Assembly (NCBI GenBank): GCA_030430025.1
Contig: JAUIGR010000014.1
Coordinates: 1 to 62,199, forward strand
DNA length: 62,199 bases
Source: Gammaproteobacteria bacterium
Lineage (GTDB): Bacteria; Pseudomonadota; Gammaproteobacteria; Xanthomonadales; Marinicellaceae
Direction: 5' to 3'
The translations under genes were made by a program, and so were the position numbers. Below the pieces are notes generated by a model that was not told the origin of the DNA, did not search any database, and worked only from the letters and a program-made list of their open reading frames with translations. Shown piece after piece: positions 52,335-62,198 of the stretch (its first letter is position 1; each line of letters begins with the position of its first letter).

Positions 52335-55115
52335 CTACCCTTGAGATAAAGATTCCAGTTTTTTCAATTGCTCGTTAAACTCAGCCAGAGCCTTTTGGTT
52401 CTGAGTCAGTTTGTTCTTTTCAATATCCACTAAATGGCTTGGCGCTTTAGTGACGAATTTTTTATTGGCCAGTTTGCCTTCTGCTCGCTTGATTTCCTGT
52501 TTGACTTTGTTGATTTGTTTATTGATACGTCTCATTTCTTCAGTCACGTCAATCAAGCCTGCTAAAGGAATCAGGATTTTCATATCACCCAACAAAGCAG
52601 TGGCTGCAGGTGGTTCATCACCCTCCAGTAATTGTATATTGCTCAATCGTGCCACCGTTTTTAACATTGTTTGTTGTGTATTCAAGTATTGCTTGTCATG
52701 GTCATTGTAGTTAGTGATCAGCACACTCAGTGTTTTTGATGGTGCAATGTTCATTTCACCACGGATTTGTCTGACACCGAGAGTGAAGTTTTTTATCCAT
52801 TGTATTTCAGTTTCGGCTCTGGTATTGATTAGCGTTTCACTGTATTTTGGTAAGGATGAAATCATAACGGAGTCAGTGGTCAAAGCCAGTTTGTTTTTCA
52901 CTGACTGCCAAATTTCTTCAGTGATGAATGGCATCAGCGGGTGCAATAAGCGCAAGGCTTGGTCTAGAACGTACAACAATGTGTGTTGAATTTGTGCTTT
53001 GTGTTCTGATTTTAGCAGTGGTTTGGAAAATTCCAGAAACCAATCACAGTATTCATTCCAGAAGAAATCATAAATATCCATACTGACTAAATCCAGACGG
53101 TAATCTTTCATGTGCTTGTGATAATTGTTGATGCAATGCTGTAAGCGAGAGATGATCCATTGTTCGACTGTCGTGGTGTGATTAATACCTCCGTGGATTT
53201 CATTGAAAACATAATCTTCGGTGTTCATCATCACAAAACGCGAAGCATTGAAAATTTTATTACAGAAGTTGCTGTAGCCTTCAACACGGCCCATGTCGAA
53301 ATTGATGTCTCTGCCTGTGCTGGCTAGTGAGGCAAAGGTGAAACGCATGGCATCGCAGCCATAGGCTTTGATACCATCAGGAAATTCTGCAGTAGTAGCT
53401 TTTTTGATCTGTTCTACTTTTTTGGGTTGATCTTGCATCAATCCTTGAGTGCGTTTTTTTAGTAAAGCTTCTAGACTGATACCGTCAATCACATCTAATG
53501 GGTCTAAAACATTACCTTTGGATTTGGACATTTTTTGTCCTTGACTGTCACGTACGAGACCATGAATGTAAACTTCCTTAAAAGGCACATCATCCATGAA
53601 TTTGATGCCCATCATGATCATGCGAGCTACCCAGAAGAAGATGATGTCAAAGCCAGTGACCAGCACATTGGTGGGGTAATAGGTAGCGAGTTCCTTGGTT
53701 TGTTCTGGCCAGTCGAGGGTGGCAAATGGCCAAAGTGCAGAAGAAAACCAGGTGTCGAGCACATCACTATCTTGCCGTAATTCGATATTGTTTGACAAGC
53801 AATGTTTTTTACGGACTTCAGCTTCATTGATACCCACGTAGATGTTATCATTTTCATCATACCAGGCTGGAATTCGGTGCCCCCACCACAGTTGGCGGGA
53901 AATGCACCAGTCTTGTATATCATTCATCCAGGCATAATAGGTGTTTTTCCAGTTATCAGGTACAAATTTTATGGTGCCATTGTCGACAGCTTTGATGGCT
54001 GGTTTTGATAAAGTTTTTGCGTCCACGTACCATTGATTGGTGAGCATCGGTTCAATCACGTCGCCTGATCGATCCCCACGTGGCACCATTAAACTATGTG
54101 CTTTGATTTCAACGAGCAAACCCAAGCGTTCCATCTCAGTAACTACGGCTTTACGAGCGTCATAACGAGGGAGGCCTTGATAAGGTTCTGGTGCATTTTT
54201 GTTGATGGTTGCATCAAAATTCATGATGTTTAGCATCGGTAGGTCATGGCGTCTACCTACCTCGTAATCATTGAAGTCATGTGCTGGTGTGATTTTGACA
54301 CAACCAGTGCCTTTCTCGGGGTCAGCATGTTCATCACCGATAATTGGTATCAGACGTTCGCAGATGGGTAGCAACACTTTTCGTCCAATCAAATGTTTGA
54401 AGCGATTATCCTCAGAATTGACAGCCACAGCAGTATCGCCGAGTAAAGTTTCGGGTCGAGTCGTGGCAATGGTCAGGAATTGGTCAGTGGCCTGTCCATA
54501 TTCATCAGCTACCGGGTAATTGAAGTACCACATATGACCGTTTTCTTCGATAGAGTCAACTTCCAAGTCGCTCAAAGCCGTATTAAGTGAAGGGTCCCAA
54601 TTGACCAGTCTTTGACCACGGTAAATTAACCCTTCATCGTAGAGCTCGACAAATACTTTGAGTACCGCGGCTGACAAACCTTCATCCATGGTGAACCTGA
54701 GTCTCGACCAATCAGGTGATGTTCCCATGCGACGTAATTGATTAATAATGGTGTTACCTGACTGCTCTTTCCACTCCCAAACTTTTTCAATAAAGGCATC
54801 CCGACCCAGTTCAAGACGGTTGGTGCCTTGGGCATCTAATTGCCTCTCGATCACCATTTGTGTGGCAATACCTGCATGGTCTGTACCTGGTTGCCATAAT
54901 GTATTTTTACCCTGCATACGGTGATAGCGAATCAGTGCATCCATAATGGTGTCCTGAAAGGCATGACCCATATGCAGTGTGCCTGTGACATTGGGAGGCG
55001 GAATCATGATGCAATAGCTATCTTCAGCCGTGGTGTTGGCTTTAAAGTAACCTTGTTTTTCCCAGTATTGGTACCACTTGTTTTCGATTTCGGCGGGTTG
55101 GTATTTGTCGATCAT
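52335..55115 (-). CDS. valS: Valyl-tRNA synthetase
   Basis: This 926-residue class I synthetase charges tRNA-Val. Motifs are 'MIPPPNVTGTLHMGHAFQDTIMDAL' (HIGH), an editing domain with 'TTRPETLLGDTAVAVN', 'DVLDTWFSSALWPFATLDWP', 'GQKMSKSKGNVLDPL' (KMSKS), an anticodon domain, and the C-terminal coiled-coil arm (about 860-926). It follows pepA by 9 bp. The holC gene that lies between them in enterobacteria is absent. Confidence 0.98.
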   Translation of the reverse strand: MIDKYQPAEIENKWYQYWEKQGYFKANTTAEDSYCIMIPPPNVTGTLHMGHAFQDTIMDALIRYHRMQGKNTLWQPGTDHAGIATQMVIERQLDAQGTNRLELGRDAFIEKVWEWKEQSGNTIINQLRRMGTSPDWSRLRFTMDEGLSAAVLKVFVELYDEGLIYRGQRLVNWDPSLNTALSDLEVDSIEENGHMWYFNYPVADEYGQATDQFLTIATTRPETLLGDTAVAVNSEDNRFKHLIGRKVLLPICERLIPIIGDEHADPEKGTGCVKITPAHDFNDYEVGRRHDLPMLNIMNFDATINKNAPEPYQGLPRYDARKAVVTEMERLGLLVEIKAHSLMVPRGDRSGDVIEPMLTNQWYVDAKTLSKPAIKAVDNGTIKFVPDNWKNTYYAWMNDIQDWCISRQLWWGHRIPAWYDENDNIYVGINEAEVRKKHCLSNNIELRQDSDVLDTWFSSALWPFATLDWPEQTKELATYYPTNVLVTGFDIIFFWVARMIMMGIKFMDDVPFKEVYIHGLVRDSQGQKMSKSKGNVLDPLDVIDGISLEALLKKRTQGLMQDQPKKVEQIKKATTAEFPDGIKAYGCDAMRFTFASLASTGRDINFDMGRVEGYSNFCNKIFNASRFVMMNTEDYVFNEIHGGINHTTTVEQWIISRLQHCINNYHKHMKDYRLDLVSMDIYDFFWNEYCDWFLEFSKPLLKSEHKAQIQHTLLYVLDQALRLLHPLMPFITEEIWQSVKNKLALTTDSVMISSLPKYSETLINTRAETEIQWIKNFTLGVRQIRGEMNIAPSKTLSVLITNYNDHDKQYLNTQQTMLKTVARLSNIQLLEGDEPPAATALLGDMKILIPLAGLIDVTEEMRRINKQINKVKQEIKRAEGKLANKKFVTKAPSHLVDIEKNKLTQNQKALAEFNEQLKKLESLSQG

Positions 55116-55124
55116 TGATTTGGT

Positions 55125-56588
55125 TTATCCTGCTTGGTTAATCAAAAACTGGGTCAGCATCGCCACTGGACGGCCAGTAGCACCTTCCTTCTTGCTGTTC
55201 CAAGCAGTCCCCGCAATATCGATATGTGCCCAATTAGCATCTTCAGTAAAACGTGAGAGAAAACAGCCAGCAGTAATGGTGCCAGCAGGAAAACCACCTG
55301 TATTTTTCATGTCGGCAAAAGTGGTGTCTAACTGTTTTTGATATTCATCCCATAATGGTAGTTCCCAAACACGATCATGAACCTGTAAACCTGCGTCGAT
55401 GACTTGTTTTGCCAAACCATTGGTTTTGGTCATGACAGCAGATGCCTGGTGTCCCAGTGCGACCACACAGGCACCAGTTAATGTTGCCAAATCAAGCAGC
55501 ACAGATGGTTTAAATTCTTGTGCATAAGTTAATGCATCACACAAGATCATACGACCTTCAGCGTCAGTATTCAGCACTTCAATGGTCTTACCTGAATAAG
55601 AAGTTACTACATCGCCTGGGCGATAGGCATTGCCATCAGGCATGTTTTCAACGGCAGGAACAATAGTGATCAAGTTGATGGGCAACTGTAGCTTGGCTGT
55701 AGCAACGAATGCGCCAATTACACTGGCAGCACCACACATGTCATATTTCATTTCATCCATATTTAAACCAGGCTTCAGTGATATGCCACCGGTATCAAAT
55801 GTAATTCCTTTGCCGACCAATGCGATCGGAGCTTGGTTTTTGTCCGCACCTGAATATTTTAAAACCACCATTTTAGGTTTGTTGTGTGATCCTTGGCCCA
55901 CCGCCAATAAAGCGCCCATCCCCATCTTTTTCATTTGTTTGTGATTCAGTACTTCCAGCTCACAGTTGTCATATTGTTTTGCAATGCTTTCAGCATATTG
56001 AGCAATGTATTTTGGATTGGCTATATTGGGGGGGTTGTTACCTAAATGGCGAGCTGTGGTAATGCCGGTGGCCATGGCTTTGGCCTGTGTTATCATTTCA
56101 TTCAAGCCCTGATCAACAAAAATAGCCAAAGATTCTAAATGATGTTTACTGTCATCTTTATACTGTTTGGTGTCTTCATAGCGATACTCGGCATGAGATG
56201 AAGCCAAAACGACCAATTTAACAGCTTGCTCTTTTGAAATGTCGACAAAGTCATTGGTCAATATATAGTTGGCAACCGTTTCGCAGCGTGTTTTTGCAGC
56301 AATTGCTACTGCTTTGTGAATGGTCTCATATAAAGCTGTTTGCCTTAATTTATCAGCGTTCCCTAAACCTAAAACCATGATGTGCTGGCCTTTATCGTTA
56401 AATAAAGTCAGAGATTCACCATGATTGCCGCTGAAATCTTTGTTTTTTAGACGAGTAGAAAATTCCTGAGCTATCGTTCCTCCTAAGGCTTCAATTTCTT
56501 TGTTGGAGTCATCAGACTGAAAATGTCCAATGATTAACATATCAGCGTTTTGTTCCGCGATGTGTTGGTGAGTAGCTGTGATTTTCAT
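55125..56588 (-). CDS. pepA: Leucyl aminopeptidase (PepA)
   Basis: This M17 metallo-aminopeptidase has 487 residues. Motifs are 'VGKGITFDTGGISLKPGLNMDEMKYDMCGAASVIG', 'ENMPDGNAYRPGDVVTSYSGKTIEVLNTDAEGRMILCDAL' (M17 signature NTDAEGR) and 'LLDLATLTGACVVALGH'. The N-terminal domain (about 1-165) is the variable type. It may also act as a DNA-binding protein, as in E. coli. It is divergent from lptF, as in enterobacteria. Confidence 0.97.
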   Translation of the reverse strand: MKITATHQHIAEQNADMLIIGHFQSDDSNKEIEALGGTIAQEFSTRLKNKDFSGNHGESLTLFNDKGQHIMVLGLGNADKLRQTALYETIHKAVAIAAKTRCETVANYILTNDFVDISKEQAVKLVVLASSHAEYRYEDTKQYKDDSKHHLESLAIFVDQGLNEMITQAKAMATGITTARHLGNNPPNIANPKYIAQYAESIAKQYDNCELEVLNHKQMKKMGMGALLAVGQGSHNKPKMVVLKYSGADKNQAPIALVGKGITFDTGGISLKPGLNMDEMKYDMCGAASVIGAFVATAKLQLPINLITIVPAVENMPDGNAYRPGDVVTSYSGKTIEVLNTDAEGRMILCDALTYAQEFKPSVLLDLATLTGACVVALGHQASAVMTKTNGLAKQVIDAGLQVHDRVWELPLWDEYQKQLDTTFADMKNTGGFPAGTITAGCFLSRFTEDANWAHIDIAGTAWNSKKEGATGRPVAMLTQFLINQAG

Positions 56589-56700
56589 AGTGATTCCTTA
56601 TGTATGGATGAGCGGGGCATTTTAAACAATCATAAACGCTTTAACCAGATTTTCGTGGTACACGTGTTAAAATGCTTGGCCGAATTTTGACGATCTGCAG

Positions 56701-57771
56701 ATGAATATTTTAACCAACTACCTCAGAAAGCAATGTGCCACCACTACCTTAGTGGTGCTTTTGTTGTTGTTTTTGCTGATGGTTGGGACTTTGTTTACCT
56801 CTACTTTGCGAGCTATTGCTCGAGGCGTATTGCCTGCAGAATTATTGTTTACTGAATTGAGTTTACGATCAGTTGATGTTTTGGCTATCTTGGTGCCATT
56901 GTCTTTTTTTCTGGGTGTTTTGGTGGCATTGAGTAACTTGTATCGTAACCAAGAGGCCATCATCATGCACAGTTTGGGATGGTCTTTGAAATCTATTATT
57001 AGGGCTTTGTTGCCGTTGGCATTGACAGTCTTTTTAGTGATGTTGTTATTGTCATTGGTTGTGTCTCCTAAAGCAGCCCAGTTATCTAAGGAGCTTACCA
57101 GTAGAGCCAATGATGAAATTTCGCTGATGGGTTTGACAGAAGGGAAATTTCAAAAATTCTTTGCTGCAGATGGTGTCATTTTTGTTGAGAAAGTTGATGT
57201 TGAAAACCAACGAGTGGAACAGATCTTTGCGAATATTTCACATGATGATCGGATAGACACTATCACTGCTGAATACGGTTATCAATTTGAAGAAAATGGG
57301 CAAAAGTATGTGGCCTTATTCAATGGTTACCGAAATGAGGGACAACCGGGCACACAAAAATACAACCTCATGCAATTCAGGCGCAATGACATCAAACTAC
57401 CAAGCTTAGATAAAAAAATTGCGGCCTTGGATGAAAAATCCAAATCCACGGCTTTGTTGTGGCAGTCAGAAAATTTGAAAGAGCGAGCTCAGTTACATTG
57501 GCGTGTGATGCCGCCTATAACTGTGTTGATTTTATTTGTGTTAGCTGTCAGTTTGTCAAAGACTTCTCATCGTGAAGCCAAGTTCATTAACTTGGTTTTG
57601 GGTATTTTAGCTTATGCATTCATGGTTAATTTACTGACAATTGCCCAATCATTACTTGAGCAAGGTACTGTGCCTCTTGTTTTCGGTCTTTGGTGGGTAT
57701 ACGCCATTTTTCTAATCTATGTGTTCTTCCGGTTAAAATCAATAGACGGGCCCAAAATGGATTTACTTTGA
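56701..57771 (+). CDS. lptF: LPS export permease LptF
   Basis: LptF, with LptG and LptB, extracts LPS from the inner membrane. The 356-residue protein has six membrane helices, three at each end ('TLVVLLLLFLLMVGTLFTSTLRAIARGVLPAELLF', 'VLAILVPLSFFLGVLVALSNLYRNQEAIIMHSLGWSLKSIIR'). A periplasmic beta-jellyroll region (about 130-255) lies between them. TTAAAAT about 35 bp upstream may be its -10. It is followed by lptG after 2 bp. Confidence 0.94.
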   Translation: MNILTNYLRKQCATTTLVVLLLLFLLMVGTLFTSTLRAIARGVLPAELLFTELSLRSVDVLAILVPLSFFLGVLVALSNLYRNQEAIIMHSLGWSLKSIIRALLPLALTVFLVMLLLSLVVSPKAAQLSKELTSRANDEISLMGLTEGKFQKFFAADGVIFVEKVDVENQRVEQIFANISHDDRIDTITAEYGYQFEENGQKYVALFNGYRNEGQPGTQKYNLMQFRRNDIKLPSLDKKIAALDEKSKSTALLWQSENLKERAQLHWRVMPPITVLILFVLAVSLSKTSHREAKFINLVLGILAYAFMVNLLTIAQSLLEQGTVPLVFGLWWVYAIFLIYVFFRLKSIDGPKMDLL

Positions 57772-57773
57772 TA

Positions 57774-58865
57774 ATGAGACTGATTCCAAGATACATTTTC
57801 AAATCAGTTTCGATGGCAATGTTGATATCGGTGCTTTTATTATTGTGTCTTGATGTCTTGTTCGCGTTGATCAAAGAACTCAATGATGTATCAGCCTTCT
57901 ACACATTAGGTGATGTATTTTTTTACGTGTCATTAACTATTCCTGGCAGAATATATGAATTGTTTCCAGTCAGTGCTGTTTTATCTGTGGTTATTGGGTT
58001 AGGTGCCATGGCAGCAGGTTCTGAATTGGTGGTGCTGATGGCCTCAGGTTATGCTCGTTGGCGTATTGGCATATGGGCACTGTTATCTGTTAGTTTTTGG
58101 TTGGTGGTTGTGGTTTGGTTAGGTGAATTTGTGTATCCAGCAGGAACGCAAATGGCAGAAGACTTTCGCAATCAAAAAACATCTCAAGGGAAAGCCATCA
58201 ATACATCGCAAGCTATTTGGTTAAAAGATGGCAATGTGGTTTTTAGATCAAATTATATGCGTACATTGGCAGAGCCAGAGTCGTACGAATTAAAGGATGT
58301 AACTGTTTTTGAATTGAAAGATAATAAACTCAAACAAGTATCGAAAGCGAAAAAAGCAACCTACAAAAGTAATCAATGGTTACTTCATGACATACAGGTG
58401 TCTCGATTTGATTCAACAGGTGTGGACTTGCAAAACTTGTCAGAGGTCCAATGGCAATCGAAAATTGAGCCAGAAATATTAAACATCAGTGTTACTAGGC
58501 CGAAATATTTAAGTTTGAGAGATATAAAAAAATATAATCAGTTCACTCAAAGAAATGACCAAATGCAGTCAGCTTACCATATTGCTTGGTGGAGTAAATG
58601 CAGTTTCCCTGTTTTGGTGCTCGCGGCTACTTTATGTGGTGTAGTAACGCTGTTTGGGGTCAATAGATCAGGTGGGTTAGCGCAGCGGTTAGTTGTGGGT
58701 ATTGTAATAGGTATTTTGGTCTATTTATTAAATAAAACATTACTTAACTATGGCGAAGTTTATCATATCCATCCATTTTGGGTGGCTTTAATGCCATCGC
58801 TGTTGTTATTTATATTGTTAGTTGTTAAGTTAGCCGGAGGTCTCAGGCCGTTTTCACTAAACTAA
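57774..58865 (+). CDS. lptG: LPS export permease LptG
   Basis: LptG has 363 residues with the ATG at 57774; a longer frame runs back into lptF. Features are 'MRLIPRYIFKSVSMAMLISVLLLLCLDVLFALIKELNDV', 'YELFPVSAVLSVVIGLGAMAAGSELVVLMASGYARWRI', a periplasmic jellyroll (about 130-260) and C-terminal helices with 'FPVLVLAATLCGVVTLFG'. It forms an operon with lptF. Its end overlaps the convergent RDD gene by 23 bp. Confidence 0.95.
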   Translation: MRLIPRYIFKSVSMAMLISVLLLLCLDVLFALIKELNDVSAFYTLGDVFFYVSLTIPGRIYELFPVSAVLSVVIGLGAMAAGSELVVLMASGYARWRIGIWALLSVSFWLVVVVWLGEFVYPAGTQMAEDFRNQKTSQGKAINTSQAIWLKDGNVVFRSNYMRTLAEPESYELKDVTVFELKDNKLKQVSKAKKATYKSNQWLLHDIQVSRFDSTGVDLQNLSEVQWQSKIEPEILNISVTRPKYLSLRDIKKYNQFTQRNDQMQSAYHIAWWSKCSFPVLVLAATLCGVVTLFGVNRSGGLAQRLVVGIVIGILVYLLNKTLLNYGEVYHIHPFWVALMPSLLLFILLVVKLAGGLRPFSLN

Positions 58866-59247
58866 TTGTTTGAGTTTGACTGGTTGAGTCCATCCAGGTT
58901 TGACCTTTGATGTATCTTATCCATAACCCCATCCCCAGCAAAGTCACTGATGCTAGACCAACAAAAAAACGTGAAGCCACTTGTAGCCATGTCAGTTTTT
59001 TATAGTCAACAATAGCCAGTTTCCAGGCCCGCATTCCTAATGTTTGACCACCAGATTTCCAAGAGTAAGTAAAATACAGGAAGACCTCAAAAAAGAGTAA
59101 TAATTGGAACCAAGAAGTGCCAGCTGGTACTTCTTGACCATTTCTAATCAGCATGATAAGTAATGATGTGGTCAGAAAGAGACCCAGAATTGGAAAGACG
59201 TCGTAGAGCAGTGCCGCGATGTGTTTCCAAAGAGGTGATTTGTTCAT
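58843..59247 (-). CDS. RDD-family membrane protein
   Basis: This 134-residue protein has about three membrane helices and the RDD pattern in a weak form. The N-terminus 'HIAALLYDVFPILGLFL' has 'YD' where the Arg-Asp-Asp triplet is usual, then 'SGGQTLGMRAWKLAIVD', the well-kept second motif, and 'LQVASRFFVGL'. RDD proteins have diverse or unknown roles, some in ion exchange. RDD genes near lptG are seen in other gammaproteobacteria. Confidence 0.85.
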   Translation of the reverse strand: MNKSPLWKHIAALLYDVFPILGLFLTTSLLIMLIRNGQEVPAGTSWFQLLLFFEVFLYFTYSWKSGGQTLGMRAWKLAIVDYKKLTWLQVASRFFVGLASVTLLGMGLWIRYIKGQTWMDSTSQTQTISLVKTA

Positions 59248-59487
59248 TAATTTATTTTTGCCCTGTAAAATGTTGTAGTCACTAGATTTTAAAGAAATGA
59301 TGACCTGTTTTGTGATGTTTTTTTTCTTTATTTTGCGTAAATAATTCTTTATATTTTTGATAAAGGCAGTTATTCTTGTTGGCCACTGAGTGGAGTGAAG
59401 GTTGAATTGGTGTGAGAAATATTCAAAGCTTTACGTGCTAAATCAATAACTTCACATAATCTTAAACTAGAAATTGGAAGGGAAGGT

Positions 59488-60261
59488 ATGTTTATATCTC
59501 ACAATTCTAAAGTTGATCTCACCCGTAGAATGGTGGTGTTGACTTTCATATTCGTTTCAGTAGCTGTTTCTGCGCAATTACAAACAGCTGTGCAAGTGGT
59601 AACTAATACCAATAATGCTGCTGAAGCATCTCAAAACACGATCGATCGTTTGAATGACCAGGCTGATGAGCTATTGGTTCAGTACAGAACGGTGTTGTCA
59701 GAGATCGAAAGTTTGCAGGTATACAACCAGCAGCTTGAGTCATCGGTTAATGATCAAAATTCATTGATTCAATCTATGAATCAACAAATGACCGAGTTGG
59801 AGTCGACTAATAGAGCTATTGTACCTATGGTGATTGAAATGGTCGATATGATGAGAATGATTGTTGACAGAGATATTCCTTTCAGGAAACAAGAGCGACT
59901 TGATCGTGTAGATAACCTTGAGGAAATTATGGACGACTCCTCAGTGACAACCTCGGAGAAATATCGTAAAGTGACAGAAGCTTATCAAATTGAATTAGAT
60001 TATGGGCGTTCTGTGTCAACTTATGAAGATGAGCTCCCGGCCAGTGGTGTTAAAGTGAAATTTTTGCAAATTGGTCGCACGGCGCTTTTGTATCAAACTC
60101 TTGATGAAAAAGAGTCAGGTATGTGGAATGCCAAAACTCGACAGTTTGAACGCTTAGATGATCGCTACAACTCTTCTATTAAGGAAGGATTGAGAATTGC
60201 TGCCAAGCAAGCTGCGCCTAACCTAGTCGGTTTACCTATAGTAATGGATACAGGAGAGTAA
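59488..60261 (+). CDS. DUF3450 family periplasmic coiled-coil protein
   Basis: This 257-residue protein has a signal or anchor segment (about 14-32). A long coiled coil follows (about 45-125, 'ASQNTIDRLNDQADELLVQYRTVLSEIESL'), then a conserved C-terminal part ('YQIELDYGRSVSTYEDEL', 'VKFLQIGRTALLYQTLD', 'MWNAKTRQFERLDDRYNSSIKEGLRIA'). DUF3450 genes start TonB/ExbB-type clusters in many marine gammaproteobacteria. A strong purine-rich ribosome site precedes the ATG. Its biochemical role is not established. Confidence 0.9.
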   Translation: MFISHNSKVDLTRRMVVLTFIFVSVAVSAQLQTAVQVVTNTNNAAEASQNTIDRLNDQADELLVQYRTVLSEIESLQVYNQQLESSVNDQNSLIQSMNQQMTELESTNRAIVPMVIEMVDMMRMIVDRDIPFRKQERLDRVDNLEEIMDDSSVTTSEKYRKVTEAYQIELDYGRSVSTYEDELPASGVKVKFLQIGRTALLYQTLDEKESGMWNAKTRQFERLDDRYNSSIKEGLRIAAKQAAPNLVGLPIVMDTGE

Positions 60262-60262
60262 T

Positions 60263-61642
60263 ATGAAAAAGATGATCACATTACTATTGGTGTTGTTTTT
60301 TGCAACAACGGTGGCTCAAAGTCAAGATATGTCATTGGAACAATTACTTGCTGAAGTGAAACGGGCAGCTACCGAGAGCTCAGAAGAAAATAAAAGAAGG
60401 GAAGCTGAATTCAAGGCCAAAAGGGATCAGCAAAGTCGTTTATTAACTGAAGCACGTAATCAACTAGCGGCTTTGGAAAGACGTTCTGAAGAATTGAAAA
60501 CGGCTTTTGATGAAAATGAAAAGACATTGGCGGAGTTAGAAACCATACTGGAAGAGCGCTCAGGTAATTTGGGTGAAATGCAAGGAACAGTTAAAATATT
60601 AGCAGGCGATTTGAGAAGTGCCATTGAAGAATCTATGACTTCAGCTGAGCTTGATGCTCAACCAGGTGTTGATCGAGTTGCTTTTTTAACTCAATTGGCC
60701 TCACAAGCTAAGTTGCCTAATATAAAAGAGCTGCGTGAGTTATGGTATGAGTTTCAGCGTGAGATTACTGAAGAGGGCAAGATATCTAAATTCAGTGCCA
60801 ATATTCGTGATGAACGCGGTGAAATTGAACAAAATGTGCAAGTAACTCGTGTAGGTACTTTTAATGCATTTGATTCAAACGGTAATTTCTTGGTTTGGAA
60901 GTCTGCAGCTGATGCTGGCACCTCCTCAGGTCAAGGTGAGTTGCAGCGTTTACAGAAGCAACCTGCGTCAGAATATTACAACATGGCTAAAGCATTTGTA
61001 CAAACACCTGCAGGCCAATTGGGTGACGTACCTATGGACTACACACGAGGTACTATTTTGCAACTTGTTGTTCAAACACCAAGTTGGCAGGAAAAGGTAA
61101 AACAGGGTGAGGAAGTGGGATATACCATTCTGATTCTCGGTGGTATTGGTCTTGTGATTGGTATCATTAAGTTTTTTATGCTGTTAGGTTCAGGGTCGAA
61201 AATTCGCTCTCAATTGAAGAAGAAAACACCAAACAGAAACAATGCACTGGGTCGTATCATGTCAGTCTATGCAGAGAACCCAGATACAGACATTGAGACT
61301 ATGGAGTTGAAACTTGATGAGGCCATTTTGCGTGAAACTGGTCCTTTGGAGTCAGGGTTGTCTATCATCAAGGTATTCTACGTGATTGCGCCTTTAATGG
61401 GGTTGTTAGGGACAGTTGTCGGTATGATTCAAACCTTCCAGATGATTACCTTAATGGGTACTGGGGATCCAAAATCTATGGCAGGAGGTATTTCTATGGC
61501 TCTTGTTACTACAGTATTAGGTCTCGTTGTCGCGATTCCTTTAACAGTTTTACATTCAATTTTGCAGTCAATGGCTCGTAAACAGACCCAAATTTTGGAA
61601 GAGCAAAGTGCGGGTATCGTAGCCAACATGGCGGAGAAATAA
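60263..61642 (+). CDS. MotA/TolQ/ExbB proton-channel protein (TtpC-like)
   Basis: This 459-residue protein has a signal peptide and a long periplasmic coiled coil (about 20-130). A further periplasmic part follows, then the ExbB-type channel domain with three membrane helices (about 290-455). The latter includes 'IIKVFYVIAPLMGLLGTVVGMIQTFQMITLMGTGDPKSMAGGISMALVTTVLGLVVAIPLTVLHSIL', the MotA/TolQ/ExbB hallmark. The layout resembles TtpC of Vibrio TonB2 systems. It lies between DUF3450 (1-bp gap) and ExbB (1-bp gap). Confidence 0.92.
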   Translation: MKKMITLLLVLFFATTVAQSQDMSLEQLLAEVKRAATESSEENKRREAEFKAKRDQQSRLLTEARNQLAALERRSEELKTAFDENEKTLAELETILEERSGNLGEMQGTVKILAGDLRSAIEESMTSAELDAQPGVDRVAFLTQLASQAKLPNIKELRELWYEFQREITEEGKISKFSANIRDERGEIEQNVQVTRVGTFNAFDSNGNFLVWKSAADAGTSSGQGELQRLQKQPASEYYNMAKAFVQTPAGQLGDVPMDYTRGTILQLVVQTPSWQEKVKQGEEVGYTILILGGIGLVIGIIKFFMLLGSGSKIRSQLKKKTPNRNNALGRIMSVYAENPDTDIETMELKLDEAILRETGPLESGLSIIKVFYVIAPLMGLLGTVVGMIQTFQMITLMGTGDPKSMAGGISMALVTTVLGLVVAIPLTVLHSILQSMARKQTQILEEQSAGIVANMAEK

Positions 61643-61643
61643 G

Positions 61644-62168
61644 ATGTTTTGGCTCAAGGAACGGTGGTACGACATTTTATCCTTTGTTGATATGGGTGGT
61701 GGAGTGCTGTGGGCTATCATGGCTTTGTTGTTTATCATGTGGCTTATGATTCTCGAACGTTCTTGGTTTTATTTTGTGACTTATCCAAAGATAAGAAATA
61801 AAATCATCAGTGAGTGGGATGAGCGAGAGGATACCACTACATGGTATGCTCGTCGTATTAAGGAAGCCAAAGTTTCAGAGGCGTCGATCAGTTTACGTTC
61901 TGGCTTGGGTTTTCTTGAGTCATTAGTTGCTATCAGCCCACTATTTGGTTTGTTTGGTACTGTTTATGGTATGCTTCAAGTATTCGATATTATGGCTGTT
62001 GCTGGAACTTCGAATGCACGTGCGATGGCGGGTGGCGTTTCTAAAGCCACTGTACCAACTATGGCAGGTATGGTTGCTGCTTTATCAGGTGTGTTTTTTA
62101 CCACATTTTTTAAACACAAGGCATCAGTCGAAACCGAGAAGCTTGAAGACAGAATGCAAGCCCATTAA
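61644..62168 (+). CDS. ExbB-type biopolymer transport protein
   Basis: This 174-residue short ExbB of the TonB2 type has 'MGGGVLWAIMALLFIMWLMILERSWFYF' (first helix) and a short cytoplasmic loop. Then comes 'LGFLESLVAISPLFGLFGTVYGMLQVFDIMAVAGTSNARAMAGGVSKATVPTMAGMVAALSGVFF'. It should form the channel with ExbD and energise a TonB protein. ExbD and TonB would be expected downstream but lie beyond the window, if present. Confidence 0.93.
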   Translation: MFWLKERWYDILSFVDMGGGVLWAIMALLFIMWLMILERSWFYFVTYPKIRNKIISEWDEREDTTTWYARRIKEAKVSEASISLRSGLGFLESLVAISPLFGLFGTVYGMLQVFDIMAVAGTSNARAMAGGVSKATVPTMAGMVAALSGVFFTTFFKHKASVETEKLEDRMQAH

Positions 62169-62177
62169 ATTTATTGA

Positions 62178-62198
62178 ACCCAGGTGATTTACCTGGGT
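62178..62198 (+). terminator. Hairpin at the window edge after exbB
   Basis: ACCCAGGT (62178-62185) pairs perfectly with ACCTGGGT (62191-62198) over a 5-nt loop, 9 bp after the exbB stop. It could be a terminator stem, but any U-tract lies outside the window. Confidence 0.5.
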
